A DNA stretch of 64,000 bases from positions 744,001-808,000 of the forward strand of contig NZ_JANIGL010000001.1 of assembly GCF_024518675.1 (NCBI RefSeq). Direction: 5' to 3'. This document shows, piece after piece, positions 17,090-26,445 of the stretch (its first letter is position 1; each line of letters opens with the position of its first letter). Made by a program: the position numbers and the translations under genes. Below the pieces are notes generated by a model, which saw only the letters and a program-made list of their open reading frames with translations, searched no databases and had not been told where the DNA came from. The stretch comes from Pseudoalteromonas shioyasakiensis (GTDB taxonomy: Bacteria; Pseudomonadota; Gammaproteobacteria; Enterobacterales; Alteromonadaceae).

Positions 17090-19669
17090 TTAATTCCCTG
17101 GGCAGGTCATCATGGCATCTGCAGCGCTGTGGGGCACATAATTAACATTCGCGATGGAAATAGCCGCATCAGCGTCTGTTTGTAAAGAGAAAGGGCTCGT
17201 TACTCTGGCAAAATCAAGCCCTTTTTCGGCAAAACAATTTAGGTCAATAGTGAGAGTTTGCCAGCTGTTTGGCTCTGCGCTTTGCAGTTGATCACTAATA
17301 TCAACACGCGCGCCGCAGCCGTGTTCACAAGTCATGGCAATATAAAACGCAGAACTTGGTAACTGGCTGATTTTGTATTCAAAACTTAGCGCTGAGTTGG
17401 CCTCAATATAAGCGACCTTATCTTCTGTAAAATTACTGTTGATTTCAGCTGTCGCTAAACCTGAACCTGTAAATACAAATGACATCGCATCTTCTTGAAT
17501 ATCTTTATCTTCTGTTCGATATTCAACACCAGCAAACTTCACACTATTACTTGTCACTTGCTGTTGTTGGTCAGCTGATTTTATAAATAATCGCCATGGA
17601 TTAATCAATGCACCATTAAAAATGGCTAGCGGTGCTAAATTATCAATACTCACACCTGAGTCTTCATTTAAATCATCAGCCAACGCATTCCCATCCCCAT
17701 AACTTAAACCAAAGCCATACGGCAGTAATGGTGAATAGTCATCATCGCCTCTATTTACTGCCGTTTGCAGCGGTGTATTTGGCCATGAAAACGATAACTT
17801 ACCTTTAAAATCATGCTGTATACCACCATCAGCGTCTGTAAGCAGCACATCAGCAATACCTTCCCCTTGCGTACCAGGCAGCCAAGCAGCAACAAAGGCA
17901 TCTGATGCATTTAATTCAGCATTAACCCACATTGGGCGGCCAGATATAAATACTGACACAACAGGGATACCTTGTGATTTAAGTTGTTTTAATAACGCCA
18001 ATGACTTTTTATTATTGCGTTCAAACTCAAGGTTGTCTCTATCGCCATGCCCTTCTGCATAAGGCTCTTCGCCAAAGACAACAATTGCCACGTCTGGTTT
18101 TTTATCGTATTCACCAACCGCGCTGAGTGTTGCCGTACCACCAGCAGCGTTTATTTGCGCTTCTAAGCCAGCGTAAATTGATGTCGCACCGGGAAAATCC
18201 GCATTTTCATTATTAGTACCTTGCCACGTAATACTCCAACCACCTGACTGTTTACCAATGTTGTCTGCGCCATCACCCGCCACTAAAACATGTGAATTGG
18301 CAGAAAGCGGTAAAATATTGTTTTTATTTTTCAGTAATACCAATGATTCTCGTACTGCTTGGCGAGCAATATCACGGTGCGCTTGCGCACCAATCAACTG
18401 CGTTTTACCCGAAAATTGACGTTTCGCGGGACTTGGTTTTTCAAATAAACCCGCTCTGAGTTTCACTCTTAAAATACGAGAAACAGCATCATCAATACGA
18501 CTCATGGCTATCTCACCGGATTTAACCTGTGCGATTGTATTTTCGTACAAAAGTTTCCAAGCATCTGTTGGCACCATAAAGATATCAAGCCCAGCATTCA
18601 CCGCTTGCGGGCAGCTTTCATTGCTACAGCCAGCCACTTGTCCATGACCGTTCCAATCCCCTACAACAAAGCCATCAAAGCCCATTTTTGTTTTCAGTAC
18701 ATCCGTGAGTAGATATTTATTACCGTGATTTTTCTTGCCGTGCCAACTATTAAACGATGCCATCACCGATTGACTACCGGCACTCAAACCACCCACATAG
18801 CCTTGCGCATGGATATCAAATAACACCTTTTCAGAGTCAATATTATTACCCTGATCATCGCCAGCCACAGTGCCGCCATCACCTAAAAAGTGTTTTACTG
18901 TACTCACAACGCGACTATCACTTAAAAAGTCGCCATCAGCATGGCCTTGTAAACCATTTACAATAGCCGCAGCATACTCACGAACAATTTCAGGATCTTC
19001 AGAATACCCTTCATAGGTGCGGCCCCACCGGTCATCACGAACCACGGCTACGGTTGGAGCAAACACCCAATCAATGCCTGTCACCATCACTTCAATGGCG
19101 GTTGCTGCGGCAATTTTTTCAATTAAATCAGGATTATTTGCAGCGCCTAACCCTATATTGTGAGGAAACAGCGTGGCACCAATAACATTATTATGCCCGT
19201 GTACGGCATCAGTGCCCCACATCGTTGGGATCGCGCTACCATCTAACGAATCATCCACCGATGCTTGATACATTGCCTCAGCAAGGGCTATCCAATCTTG
19301 TGGCGTTGCGTGTTTATTCGCATTAGGAAACGATCCCCCACCATTCAAATATGAACCAAAGCCATATTTACGCATATCTTCCACGCTAATATCACGAATT
19401 TCAGGCTGAATCATTTGTGCTACTTTTTGTTCAAGTGTCATCGATTCAAGGTAATGTTTGATTTTCGCTTCAAGTTTAGGGTCTTGCTTGACTGAATACT
19501 CAAGCTTAGGCCATATATCTAGGTTATTCGTGGGCGCTTCAACCTGCTGTGAAGATTGAGCCGTCTCGGTTTGTTGTGAGTTATCATCTTTTGCGCAGCC
19601 AGTAAGAATCGCCAAGCTTGTTAATAAGCTAAGCGCAGGCAACTTAGTTGTGTGTAAGTGTTTTATCAT
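17090..19669 (-). CDS. GH3 exo-beta-glucosidase/glucanase lipoprotein
   Basis: An 859-residue glycoside hydrolase family 3 enzyme that removes glucose from beta-glucans or oligosaccharides. A lipoprotein signal ends LTGC (C25), so it is membrane-anchored and acts in the periplasm or at the surface. The GH3 N-terminal barrel holds TMWGTDAVHGHNNV, KHFLGDGG and the nucleophile region FVVGDWNGHGQ (D338). The second domain includes VVVFGEEPYAEGHGDR, and a C-terminal beta-sandwich module of about 150 residues follows. Length and layout resemble the Pseudoalteromonas exo-1,3/1,4-beta-glucanase ExoP. It faces GH1, with two operators between them, so both probably answer to the same regulator. Confidence 0.92.
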   Translation of the reverse strand: MIKHLHTTKLPALSLLTSLAILTGCAKDDNSQQTETAQSSQQVEAPTNNLDIWPKLEYSVKQDPKLEAKIKHYLESMTLEQKVAQMIQPEIRDISVEDMRKYGFGSYLNGGGSFPNANKHATPQDWIALAEAMYQASVDDSLDGSAIPTMWGTDAVHGHNNVIGATLFPHNIGLGAANNPDLIEKIAAATAIEVMVTGIDWVFAPTVAVVRDDRWGRTYEGYSEDPEIVREYAAAIVNGLQGHADGDFLSDSRVVSTVKHFLGDGGTVAGDDQGNNIDSEKVLFDIHAQGYVGGLSAGSQSVMASFNSWHGKKNHGNKYLLTDVLKTKMGFDGFVVGDWNGHGQVAGCSNESCPQAVNAGLDIFMVPTDAWKLLYENTIAQVKSGEIAMSRIDDAVSRILRVKLRAGLFEKPSPAKRQFSGKTQLIGAQAHRDIARQAVRESLVLLKNKNNILPLSANSHVLVAGDGADNIGKQSGGWSITWQGTNNENADFPGATSIYAGLEAQINAAGGTATLSAVGEYDKKPDVAIVVFGEEPYAEGHGDRDNLEFERNNKKSLALLKQLKSQGIPVVSVFISGRPMWVNAELNASDAFVAAWLPGTQGEGIADVLLTDADGGIQHDFKGKLSFSWPNTPLQTAVNRGDDDYSPLLPYGFGLSYGDGNALADDLNEDSGVSIDNLAPLAIFNGALINPWRLFIKSADQQQQVTSNSVKFAGVEYRTEDKDIQEDAMSFVFTGSGLATAEINSNFTEDKVAYIEANSALSFEYKISQLPSSAFYIAMTCEHGCGARVDISDQLQSAEPNSWQTLTIDLNCFAEKGLDFARVTSPFSLQTDADAAISIANVNYVPHSAADAMMTCPGN

Positions 19670-19823
19670 TTTTGTCTCTACCCTGTGTCACTTGTTGTTT
19701 ATAAAACGCGGGCTTACCCATTTATTTATGTCAGTGTGGTTTTACTCTTAGCATTTCAGCAAGTATTTATTGTTATCTAAATTTAACTATTGACCTGCTA
19801 AGAAATAGTCACTAACCTGAATA

Positions 19824-19837
19824 TGGAAGCGCTTCCC
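19824..19837. promoter_or_regulatory. LacI-type operator 3, beta-glucoside locus
   Basis: TGGAAGCGCTTCCC, a 13/14 match to the two perfect copies before the TonB receptor. It lies in the divergent GH3-GH1 promoter region, 155 bp from the GH3 start. Confidence 0.78.
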
Positions 19838-19882
19838 TAAATCACATTAAATACCATAGCAGAGCATTAATCAAATTAATTA

Positions 19883-19896
19883 TGGAAGCGCTTTCA
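19883..19896. promoter_or_regulatory. LacI-type operator 4, beta-glucoside locus
   Basis: TGGAAGCGCTTTCA, also a 13/14 match, 69 bp before the GH1 start and 59 bp from operator 3. One site per divergent promoter is a simple reading. Confidence 0.76.
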
Positions 19897-19964
19897 CAAA
19901 ATAACAAATTTGAATTAAAGAAATACGTTTATCTACCGTATCAGCAAGCAGAGGTTTTCTATTA

Positions 19965-21293
19965 ATGAAACAACTATCATTACCCGCTAACTCACCGCTT
20001 CTTAGCAAAGAGTTTACTTTTGGTGTTGCCACAGCATCATTTCAAATTGAGGGCGGTGCAGACGACCGACTTCCATGCATTTGGGATACCTTTTGCGCAA
20101 CACCAGGTAAAATTGCCGATAATTCCGACGGGCTAGTTGCTTGCGATCACTATAATAATTGGCCCAATGACATCGCATTAATCGACTCATTAGGCGTAGA
20201 TGCCTATCGTTTATCAATATCTTGGCCTAGGGTAATGACAGCGGATGGTCATTTAAATCCGGTAGGTGTTAAATTTTATACCGATATTTTAGATGAGCTT
20301 AAACGTAGAAATATTAAAGCATTTGTTACGCTTTACCATTGGGATTTACCACAATATCTAGAAGATGATGGTGGGTGGTTAAATCGCAACACAGCTTATG
20401 AATATGCAAAATACACCGATTTAATCAGTACAGCCTTTGGCGACCGAGTTCACTCATACGCAACATTAAACGAACCTTTTTGTAGCTCATACTTAGGTTA
20501 CGAAATAGGTGTACATGCACCCGGTATTGTGGGCCGTGAATATGGCCGCAAGGCGGCGCATCACCTATTATTAGGCCATGGTTTAGCGATGCAAGTACTG
20601 GGCAAAAATTGTCCTAACGCCTTAAATGGCATCGTGCTTAATTTTACCCCTTGCTACTCTGTGAGTCAGTCTGATGCGGATTTACAAGCCACAGCCTTTG
20701 CTGATGATTACATAAACCAATGGTATATGCGCCCTGTGATGGAAGGCAAATACCCTGACATAATCAATCAACTCCCTCCTCAGCAGCGCCCTGACATTCA
20801 GCCCGGAGATATGGAAATTATCGCTCAGCCTTTAGATTATTTAGGGGTTAATTTTTATACCCGTTTGCATTACCAAGCAAGCGACACTGATTTTTATCAT
20901 GAGCTACCCCATCAAGGCCCATTAACTGATATCGGTTGGGAAATTTACCCGCAAGCATTAACGGATTTACTAGTCTCATTAAATGAAAAATACACCTTGC
21001 CGCCTATTTATATTACCGAGAATGGTGCAGCCATGGCTGATACAATACAAAACGGTGAAGTAAACGATGTAGATCGGATAAATTACTATCAAGACCATCT
21101 CAATGCACTGCATAATGCAACCGAGCAAGGTGTGGTTGTCGACGGTTATTTTGCCTGGAGCTTAATGGATAATTTTGAGTGGGCTGAAGGCTACTTAAAA
21201 CGTTTTGGTATTGTTTACGTTGATTATCAAACTCAACAACGTACAGTAAAAGCCAGTGGTCTTGCGTATAGTAAATTAATTACTAGCAGATAA
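19965..21293 (+). CDS. GH1 beta-glucosidase
   Basis: A 442-residue family 1 glycoside hydrolase, cytoplasmic because it lacks a signal peptide, which hydrolyses beta-glucosides such as cellobiose or laminaribiose to glucose. The acid/base glutamate is E170 in YATLNEPF and the nucleophile is E352 in IYITENGAA. The N-terminal FGVATASFQIEGG and C-terminal YFAWSLMDNFEWAEGY segments are canonical. It heads a run with the sugar symporter at 21366 and the regulator at 22962, and two operators lie in its promoter region. Phospho-beta-glucosidase is unlikely because there is no PTS gene and the partner is a symporter. Confidence 0.94.
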   Translation: MKQLSLPANSPLLSKEFTFGVATASFQIEGGADDRLPCIWDTFCATPGKIADNSDGLVACDHYNNWPNDIALIDSLGVDAYRLSISWPRVMTADGHLNPVGVKFYTDILDELKRRNIKAFVTLYHWDLPQYLEDDGGWLNRNTAYEYAKYTDLISTAFGDRVHSYATLNEPFCSSYLGYEIGVHAPGIVGREYGRKAAHHLLLGHGLAMQVLGKNCPNALNGIVLNFTPCYSVSQSDADLQATAFADDYINQWYMRPVMEGKYPDIINQLPPQQRPDIQPGDMEIIAQPLDYLGVNFYTRLHYQASDTDFYHELPHQGPLTDIGWEIYPQALTDLLVSLNEKYTLPPIYITENGAAMADTIQNGEVNDVDRINYYQDHLNALHNATEQGVVVDGYFAWSLMDNFEWAEGYLKRFGIVYVDYQTQQRTVKASGLAYSKLITSR

Positions 21294-21365
21294 CCCCTTT
21301 TATAAGCGGCCTGAATTTTTAACAAACTAGGCCGCCAATTTAAACAACAATAAGAAACACACACC

Positions 21366-22892
21366 GTGAATAAAATCCCTTTATATGAAAAAATAGGCTA
21401 TGCCATGGGCGATGCCGGCGCTAACTTAGTCTGGCGTGGTGCACTTGCCTACCTTGCCGTATTTTATACCGACACTTTTGGTATTTCTGCCGCCGCCGCT
21501 GCCATGTTATTTTTGGTAGTAAGACTCTCTGATGGTGTTACCGACATCATTATGGGTATGATTGCAGATCGCACCCACACCCGCTTTGGTAAATTTAGAC
21601 CATGGATTTTATGGTCAGCTCCATTTTTAGGCTTGTTTATGGTGCTGTGCTTTACCACACCAGACTTTAGTGAAACAAATAAGCTTATTTATGCTTACGT
21701 CACGTATATTGGTCTAACGCTAGCATATACTGTAAGCAATGTGCCCTACTCAGCCTTAATGGGAGTCATGACTCCTGATGATACAGAACGCACTAAGCTC
21801 TCGAGCTTCCGCTTTGCTGGCGCTTTTGCCGGGGGCTTGTTAGTAATGGGCTTCTTGCCTGAGTTAGTTGCTTATTTTGGTGCTGGCGATAATGCCAAAG
21901 GCTACCAATTCACCATGTATTTATTCGCCGCATTGCTCATTGCTCTCATGGTAACCACCTTTGTTTCAACCAAAGAGCGAGTGATCCCCCACTCATCAAA
22001 CGAAGGCAGTTTGAAAACAGAGTTAAAAGATCTGACTAAAAACCTTCCCTTTATTATTTTACCCCTGCTTGCAACCACACTGTTTTTTTACTACCGCGAT
22101 GTATACAGTGGCCTATTTTTCGTTATTGTTATGGCAGCAATGACTTATGTTATCAAAAAATTACTTAACAAATCGCAATCAAGCTTAACTAGCACACAGC
22201 AAGACATGGTTGACTTACTCACCAATAAACCTTGGTTAATATTACTCGGTATCGGCTTTCTAACCATGATGTTCAACGGCATCAAATACGGTGTGATTGC
22301 CTATTACTTTAAGTACCAAGTGGCGGATGAACTAATGGCGGGACAATATTTTGTCGCCTTATTAGTGGTGTCTATTTTTGGTGCACTTGCTACAGGAAAG
22401 CTTGCTGAACTGCTTGGAAAGCGTAATTTGTTTATTATTTCGCTGGTATTAAGTGGGTTGTTAACAACCGCATTTTATTGGGTTCCCAGTGATAATATTG
22501 TTGCAATATTTGCCTTTGGTTGTGCCGCGGAGTTTTTTGCAGCCATGATGCCCACACTGTTTTTTAGTATGCTAGGTGACTCAGCCGATTACTCTGAATG
22601 GAAAAACCACCGCCGTGCTACTGGTCTAATTTATTCAGCAGGCACATTTGTACAAAAAACCGGTGGCGGTTTTGCCGGCGCATTAGTGCTTGTTGTGTTA
22701 GCAGGTTATGGCTATAACGGAATGGATGAGTCAACTATCAGCCAATCATTACCAGGTATGCAATTATTAATGAGTTGGATCCCCGCTGCATTTGCTTTTT
22801 TAGGTGCCACCTTGATGTTAATTTATCCGCTTACCTCAGTAATGACACAAAAAATTACAGAAGACTTGGCAATTAGGCGTAGTAATGTGTAA
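21366..22892 (+). CDS. GPH/MFS-type sugar:cation symporter
   Basis: A 508-residue inner-membrane transporter with about 12 helices of the glycoside-pentoside-hexuronide symporter group. It has the N-terminal segment EKIGYAMGDAGANLVWRGAL, the loop 2-3 motif IMGMIADRTHTRFGKFRPWI, and a central hydrophilic insertion with extra helices around residues 205-260. It starts with GTG. Placed between GH1 and the LacI regulator, it most likely imports the di- or oligosaccharide that the TonB receptor and GH3 enzyme deliver to the periplasm. Substrate is assigned by context. Confidence 0.9.
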   Translation: MNKIPLYEKIGYAMGDAGANLVWRGALAYLAVFYTDTFGISAAAAAMLFLVVRLSDGVTDIIMGMIADRTHTRFGKFRPWILWSAPFLGLFMVLCFTTPDFSETNKLIYAYVTYIGLTLAYTVSNVPYSALMGVMTPDDTERTKLSSFRFAGAFAGGLLVMGFLPELVAYFGAGDNAKGYQFTMYLFAALLIALMVTTFVSTKERVIPHSSNEGSLKTELKDLTKNLPFIILPLLATTLFFYYRDVYSGLFFVIVMAAMTYVIKKLLNKSQSSLTSTQQDMVDLLTNKPWLILLGIGFLTMMFNGIKYGVIAYYFKYQVADELMAGQYFVALLVVSIFGALATGKLAELLGKRNLFIISLVLSGLLTTAFYWVPSDNIVAIFAFGCAAEFFAAMMPTLFFSMLGDSADYSEWKNHRRATGLIYSAGTFVQKTGGGFAGALVLVVLAGYGYNGMDESTISQSLPGMQLLMSWIPAAFAFLGATLMLIYPLTSVMTQKITEDLAIRRSNV

Positions 22893-22961
22893 ATTACGGA
22901 ACATACACAATACTGTTATATAAAACATTATACAAAACAGCGCATTAAAGTTAGGAATACA

Positions 22962-23963
22962 ATGGCGACAATTTATCAGGTTTCGGAGCTTGCAGGCGTG
23001 TCCCTGTCTACTGTGTCCAGAGTTCTGAACAATAATGATTATGTAAGTAAAAAGACGAAAAAGAAAGTGATGGAAGCAATGAAGGAGCTGGGTTATCAGC
23101 CGAGCTCTATTGCCCGCTCACTTGCTTCAAGTCGAACTAACAGTGTCGGCATTTTAGTCTCAGAGCTTGACGGGCCTTTCTTCGGCCAAATGATGTCAGC
23201 AATTGAAGAACAACTTCGCGCCGCTGGTAAACACGTCATTATTACGCCAGGACACAGTGACGAAACAAAAGAGAAAAACGCTTTTGAATTTTTGATCAGC
23301 CGTAATTGTGATGCCATCATTGCTCATGTTGAAGCAGTATCAAACGATTATTTAATTGAGTTAAGTAAGGGAAAAACTCCTCTTTACTTAATGAGCCGCT
23401 ATGTTGAAGAAATCAAAGATAACTGCATCAGTTTAGACAATGAAATGGGTGGTTACCTTGCGACTAAAACAATGATCACTAAAGGTCATACAAACATTGC
23501 CTATATTGCTGGACCACAATTTAAGCCCGATGCTTCTGACCGCCTCAAAGGACATAAAAAAGCCCTTGCTGAGTTTGATTTGACCTTTAACGAAAACTTA
23601 TTTTACATCGGTGATTTTAAAGAAACGGGTGGTAATGATGGTTTGAAACACTTTATTGATAATAAAGCCGCATTTACCGCTTTAGTCTGCGCTAATGATG
23701 AAATGGCTTCTGGTGCGATGAAGTACGCCCGTGAGCATGGTTTTGATTTACCTAAAGATTTAGCCATTATGGGATACGATAACGTGATATTTACTAATTA
23801 CTTGTATCCCACTTTAACCACAATCAATAACCCTGTGCCAGAGATGGGAAAGATGGCCGCTAATTTAGTGTTAAAAGATATCTATAAACACACTGGGATA
23901 ACAATAAACCATGTGTTCCAGCCAAATTTAATACTCAGAGATTCAACGCCGAGTATCAACTAA
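22962..23963 (+). CDS. LacI-family regulator of the beta-glucoside locus
   Basis: A 333-residue LacI/GalR-family repressor, with the helix-turn-helix at residues 3-26 (IYQVSELAGVSLSTVSRVLN), hinge PSSIARSLASSRTNSVG and an effector domain close to the AscG/GalR type. It is 69 bp behind the symporter gene and ends the locus. Four TGGAAGCGCTTCCA-type palindromes before the TonB receptor and between GH3 and GH1 are its likely targets, with a beta-glucoside or glucose derivative as inducer. Family certain, regulon inferred. Confidence 0.92.
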   Translation: MATIYQVSELAGVSLSTVSRVLNNNDYVSKKTKKKVMEAMKELGYQPSSIARSLASSRTNSVGILVSELDGPFFGQMMSAIEEQLRAAGKHVIITPGHSDETKEKNAFEFLISRNCDAIIAHVEAVSNDYLIELSKGKTPLYLMSRYVEEIKDNCISLDNEMGGYLATKTMITKGHTNIAYIAGPQFKPDASDRLKGHKKALAEFDLTFNENLFYIGDFKETGGNDGLKHFIDNKAAFTALVCANDEMASGAMKYAREHGFDLPKDLAIMGYDNVIFTNYLYPTLTTINNPVPEMGKMAANLVLKDIYKHTGITINHVFQPNLILRDSTPSIN

Positions 23964-23970
23964 TTAAGCT

Positions 23971-24006
23971 AAAGCTCGTTGAGTGTACTTACACCCAACG
24001 AGCTTT
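23971..24006. terminator. Terminator after the beta-glucoside regulator
   Basis: Stem AAAGCTCGTTG / CAACGAGCTTT (11 bp) with a nested GTGT/ACAC step in the loop, followed by an AT-rich tract. It is just 3' of the regulator and can also terminate the first of the tandem 135-residue genes coming from the other side. Confidence 0.8.
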
Positions 24007-24091
24007 AAAAAATTGCTCTAAATGACTTTGCACATACTGTAACTGCTGCGTGCCACATGAGGTTTACATGGCACTCGTTAAGCTTAAATGC

Positions 24092-24499
24092 TTATAGTGA
24101 TAGGTCTTCTTTAGCAAGCGTAAGGTTATGCGTCACCAATGTATTGCTAGAGATTTGTGTCGCTTCATATAAGTCTGCAAGACCTGCTGTATCATTATTT
24201 GATTTGATACGTGAAACACCACGATTACTTAAAGCAAATGATGTCAATTCACGGACTTTCAATTTACGCCCTTTCGTCACTTTTAACAGCTCAATTGCTT
24301 TCGTGCAAATTGCTTCTGCTTGCTCATAGTTTTTTGATTTAACGTTTAATGCGCAACCATTGAATGACTCTTCAAGTTGCTGTGGAGCCGTTGCCTGCTC
24401 GATAACCATTAACTTATAGTCACTGCCGTCAGCCATAGCCGCTGCTGAGCAAGTTAATAATGAGCCAAGTGCGATGGTTTTGATTAGTGTAAGTTTCAT
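24092..24499 (-). CDS. Secreted 135-residue protein, tandem copy 1 of 3
   Basis: I do not recognise the family. A clear signal peptide (residues 1-23, ending SAAAMA) is followed by about 112 mature residues, mostly helical, with a TPR-like stretch (NYEQAEAICTKAIELL) and a conserved C-terminus LAKEDLSL. Two mature cysteines, near positions 49 and 64, could form a disulfide in the periplasm. It differs from copy 3 at only a few residues, and the DNA, including about 125 bp of upstream leader, is nearly identical between them. Each copy has its own leader and terminator, so these are separate transcription units. Confidence 0.8.
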   Translation of the reverse strand: MKLTLIKTIALGSLLTCSAAAMADGSDYKLMVIEQATAPQQLEESFNGCALNVKSKNYEQAEAICTKAIELLKVTKGRKLKVRELTSFALSNRGVSRIKSNNDTAGLADLYEATQISSNTLVTHNLTLAKEDLSL

Positions 24500-24747
24500 G
24501 ATTATATTCCTATTAAGTTACGTCGTCTTTGTTGCCGACAACTGAACTTTAAGCTGTTTGCACAATTTCGACAAACGATAAAAAAAAACCTAATAGATGA
24601 GGAAAATTAACCTATCGACTTTAGTCTATACTCTGAGTTTTTATTCTTTAATTTCAATTGTGTATATTTGCTTTATAGCGTATAAGCAGCCAATAATCAT
24701 ACATGCCGTATGCCCTAGTAATTTAAAATTTTAGCCATCTAAAACGC

Positions 24748-24782
24748 AAAAACCACGTTAGAATTAACTAACGTGGTTTTTT
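24748..24782 (-). terminator. Terminator between tandem copies 1 and 2
   Basis: A 14-bp stem, AAAAACCACGTTAG / CTAACGTGGTTTTT, with a 6-nt loop. It follows the copy 2 gene on the minus strand. A very similar hairpin follows copy 3, so the terminator was duplicated with the gene. Confidence 0.85.
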
Positions 24783-24811
24783 AAAGCGTATTTATAAGCT
24801 AGGGTAAAACC

Positions 24812-25219
24812 TTATAAAGAAAGGTCTTCTTTAGCACGAGTTAGGTTATGAGAAACCATCGTGTTATTAGAGATTTGAACCGCTTCATATAAGTCAGCCA
24901 AACCTGCTGTATCGTTTTTAGCCATGATACGAGATACGCCACGATTGCTTAATGCAAATGATGTTAACTGACGTATTTTGAATTTTGGTCCTTCGCTTTC
25001 TTGTAGAAGCGCGATTGCTTTAGTGCAAATAGATTCTGCTTGCTCGTAATTTTTTGCTTTAACATTTGATACACAGCTATTAAATGACTCTTCAAGTTGC
25101 TGTGGAGCAGTTTCCTGCTGAATAACCATTAACTTATAGTCACTGCCACCAGCCATAGCAGCTGCTGAGCAAGTTAGTAATGAGCCAAGTGCGATGGTTT
25201 TGATTAGTGTAAGTTTCAT
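24812..25219 (-). CDS. Secreted 135-residue protein, tandem copy 2 of 3
   Basis: Paralogue of the proteins at 24092 and 25752. The signal peptide is identical in sequence to theirs, but the mature part is the most divergent of the three (for example IQQETAPQ, SCVSNVKAK and LLQESEGPKFK), with the two cysteines and the LAKE/RAKEDLSL end kept. Its leader carries a 7-bp duplication (CCTATTA) just before the start compared with the other two. Function unknown. Confidence 0.8.
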   Translation of the reverse strand: MKLTLIKTIALGSLLTCSAAAMAGGSDYKLMVIQQETAPQQLEESFNSCVSNVKAKNYEQAESICTKAIALLQESEGPKFKIRQLTSFALSNRGVSRIMAKNDTAGLADLYEAVQISNNTMVSHNLTRAKEDLSL

Positions 25220-25684
25220 GATTATATTCCTATTACCTATTAAGTTACGCCGTCATTGTTGCCGACAACTGAACTTTAGAGCTTTTACTCCAGCGGTACA
25301 AACGAGAAATACAAACCCGATAGATGAAGAAATTTAACCTATAGACTTTAGTCTAATACCAACAGATGAGTTCTTAGAATCACTTGCTAAATAGCTGATC
25401 TTTTCTTGTTAAATTACATGATAAAAACCCTAAAACAGAAACAATCTTACTACAAAAAATAAAGCCTATATTTTCATTTCTTTTTTATTATTACCCAATC
25501 AGAGTGTAAATTTCGCAGTAGCTATTGTGATAGTGAAAGGTTTAAGGGGCTTTGTTCATATTAATAATGGTGCTAGTTTAGCCAGCATTATTCAGCTATG
25601 AAGTGAATAATCGCTATATCTTGTAGTAAAGAGTGCAATAAACGGATCTAGTATGCCCAAAAGAAAATAGCCAATTAAAAAGCA
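25220..25684. other. Intergenic region upstream of tandem copy 2
   Basis: A stretch without a convincing gene. The first 130 bp are the duplicated leader, ending at the shared box TTTAGTCT (25347-25354), and probably hold the copy 2 promoter. The rest, about 330 bp of AT-rich DNA, shows no repeat, hairpin or coding signal that I can support. Confidence 0.5.
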
Positions 25685-25717
25685 AAAAACCACGTAGTAG
25701 TAACTAACGTGGTTTTT
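25685..25717 (-). terminator. Terminator after tandem copy 3
   Basis: Stem AAAAACCACGT / ACGTGGTTTTT (11 bp) with an 11-nt loop, 35 bp after the copy 3 stop on the minus strand. It is clearly related to the hairpin at 24748-24782. Confidence 0.82.
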
Positions 25718-25751
25718 AAGAATGCTTTAGATTGTATTAATCAATAAATAC

Positions 25752-26159
25752 TTATAAAGATAAGTCTTCTTTAGCAAGCGTTAGGTTATGAGACACTAAC
25801 GTGTTGTTTGAAATCTGTGTTGCTTCATATAAATCAGCCAAACCCGCTGTATCATTTTTTGACTTGATACGTGATATACCACGGTTGCTTAAAGCAAATG
25901 ATGTCAGTTCACGGACTTTTAATTTACGCCCTTTCGTCACTTTTAACAGCTCAATTGCTTTCGTACATATTGCTTCTGCTTGCTCATAGTTTTTTGATTT
26001 AACGTTTAATGCGCAACCATTGAATGACTCTTCAAGTTGCTGTGGAGCCGTTGCCTGCTCGATAACCATTAACTTATAGTCACTGCCGCCAGCCATAGCA
26101 GCTGCTGAGCAAGTTAATAATGAGCCAAGTGCGATGGTTTTGATTAGTGTAAGTTTCAT
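25752..26159 (-). CDS. Secreted 135-residue protein, tandem copy 3 of 3
   Basis: Third paralogue, nearly identical to copy 1 in protein, DNA and leader. The leaders match from the start codon to TTTAGTCT about 125 bp upstream, then diverge abruptly. The pattern (1 and 3 alike, the middle one different, signal-peptide DNA the same in all three) suggests recent duplication or gene conversion skipping the middle copy. Function unknown; exported by its signal peptide. Confidence 0.8.
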   Translation of the reverse strand: MKLTLIKTIALGSLLTCSAAAMAGGSDYKLMVIEQATAPQQLEESFNGCALNVKSKNYEQAEAICTKAIELLKVTKGRKLKVRELTSFALSNRGISRIKSKNDTAGLADLYEATQISNNTLVSHNLTLAKEDLSL

Positions 26160-26445
26160 GATTATATTCCTATTAAGTTACGTCGTCTTTGTTGCCGACA
26201 ACTGAACTTTAAGCTGTTCGTACAATTTCGACAAACGATAAAAACAAACCTAATAGATGAGGAAAATTAACCTATCGACTTTAGTCTTATGCTTTCATAT
26301 CAAATTTTAACTTGGCTTTAAAGCTCGCAACTTTAAACTTTATTTCTACAAACTCCTTCGCCCATATGCCATAATCTAAATAATTCATAAATTTAGTAAC
26401 TTGGCGGTATTTCAACCGTTGCAAGCTAACTTAAAGGGTTTTTTA

